From Chlorobiota bacterium (GTDB lineage Bacteria > Bacteroidota > Bacteroidia > Bacteroidales > JAADGE01), in NCBI GenBank assembly GCA_013153575.1, contig JAADEE010000085.1, forward strand, positions 1 through 5,559: a DNA stretch of 5,559 nt, given 5' to 3'. Position numbers and translations under genes: made by a program. Shown here piece by piece: positions 5,558-5,559 of this stretch. Every line of letters begins with the position of its first letter. The stretch's first letter is position 1. The notes under the pieces were generated by a model. It had not been told where the DNA came from and ran no database searches. It was given only the letters and a program-made list of their open reading frames with translations.

Positions 5558-5559
5558 AA

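Overview
The window looks like a chromosomal segment of a very AT-rich member of the Bacteroidota, probably class Bacteroidia or a close relative. Four things point that way. The protein families read as Bacteroidota versions, for example the MenG N-terminus and the ProC sequence around 'ASGIAFALRYIRASMQAGIEIGF'. Starts have A/T-rich leaders with no clear Shine-Dalgarno sequence. Several starts are preceded by the TAnnTTTG -7 element typical of this phylum. There is a LytTR-type response regulator of the kind common there. I did not count base composition; the AT-richness is judged by eye. Genus cannot be assigned.

Left part (1-1239, + strand): the C-terminal end of an extended short-chain dehydrogenase / NAD-dependent epimerase-like protein whose start lies outside the window. 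After 12 bp comes a 312-residue exported protein of unknown function with a clear signal peptide, perhaps an outer-membrane protein.

Middle part (1241-3056, - strand): a flippase-like integral membrane protein of the YbhN / UPF0104 / LPG-synthase-TM family, which converges on the exported protein with a single base between the two stop codons. Upstream of it on the same strand is a LytTR response regulator with an intact phosphorylation site and no histidine kinase in view.

Right part (3163-5557, + strand): a tightly packed run of four genes: crcB (fluoride channel), menG (last step of menaquinone synthesis, apparently with a TTG start), a PaaI-type hotdog thioesterase, and proC (pyrroline-5-carboxylate reductase). 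Gaps are 17, 6 and 14 bp, and a strong promoter match (TTTG-N21-TATATTTG) lies just before crcB, so one transcript is likely. The thioesterase next to menG is a reasonable candidate for the DHNA-CoA hydrolysis step of menaquinone synthesis. crcB and proC have no obvious link to that pathway.

No stretch over 300 bp lacks a gene; the longest gaps are 97 bp (2237-2333) and 106 bp (3057-3162), and both hold promoter-like sequence. I see no tRNA, rRNA, CRISPR array, insertion sequence or riboswitch. This is mostly ordinary housekeeping DNA and I find no convincing evidence of a previously undescribed system. The points most worth a second look are the menG-thioesterase pairing, the unrecognised exported protein, the closely spaced promoter elements that imply very short leaders, and the regulator without a partner.
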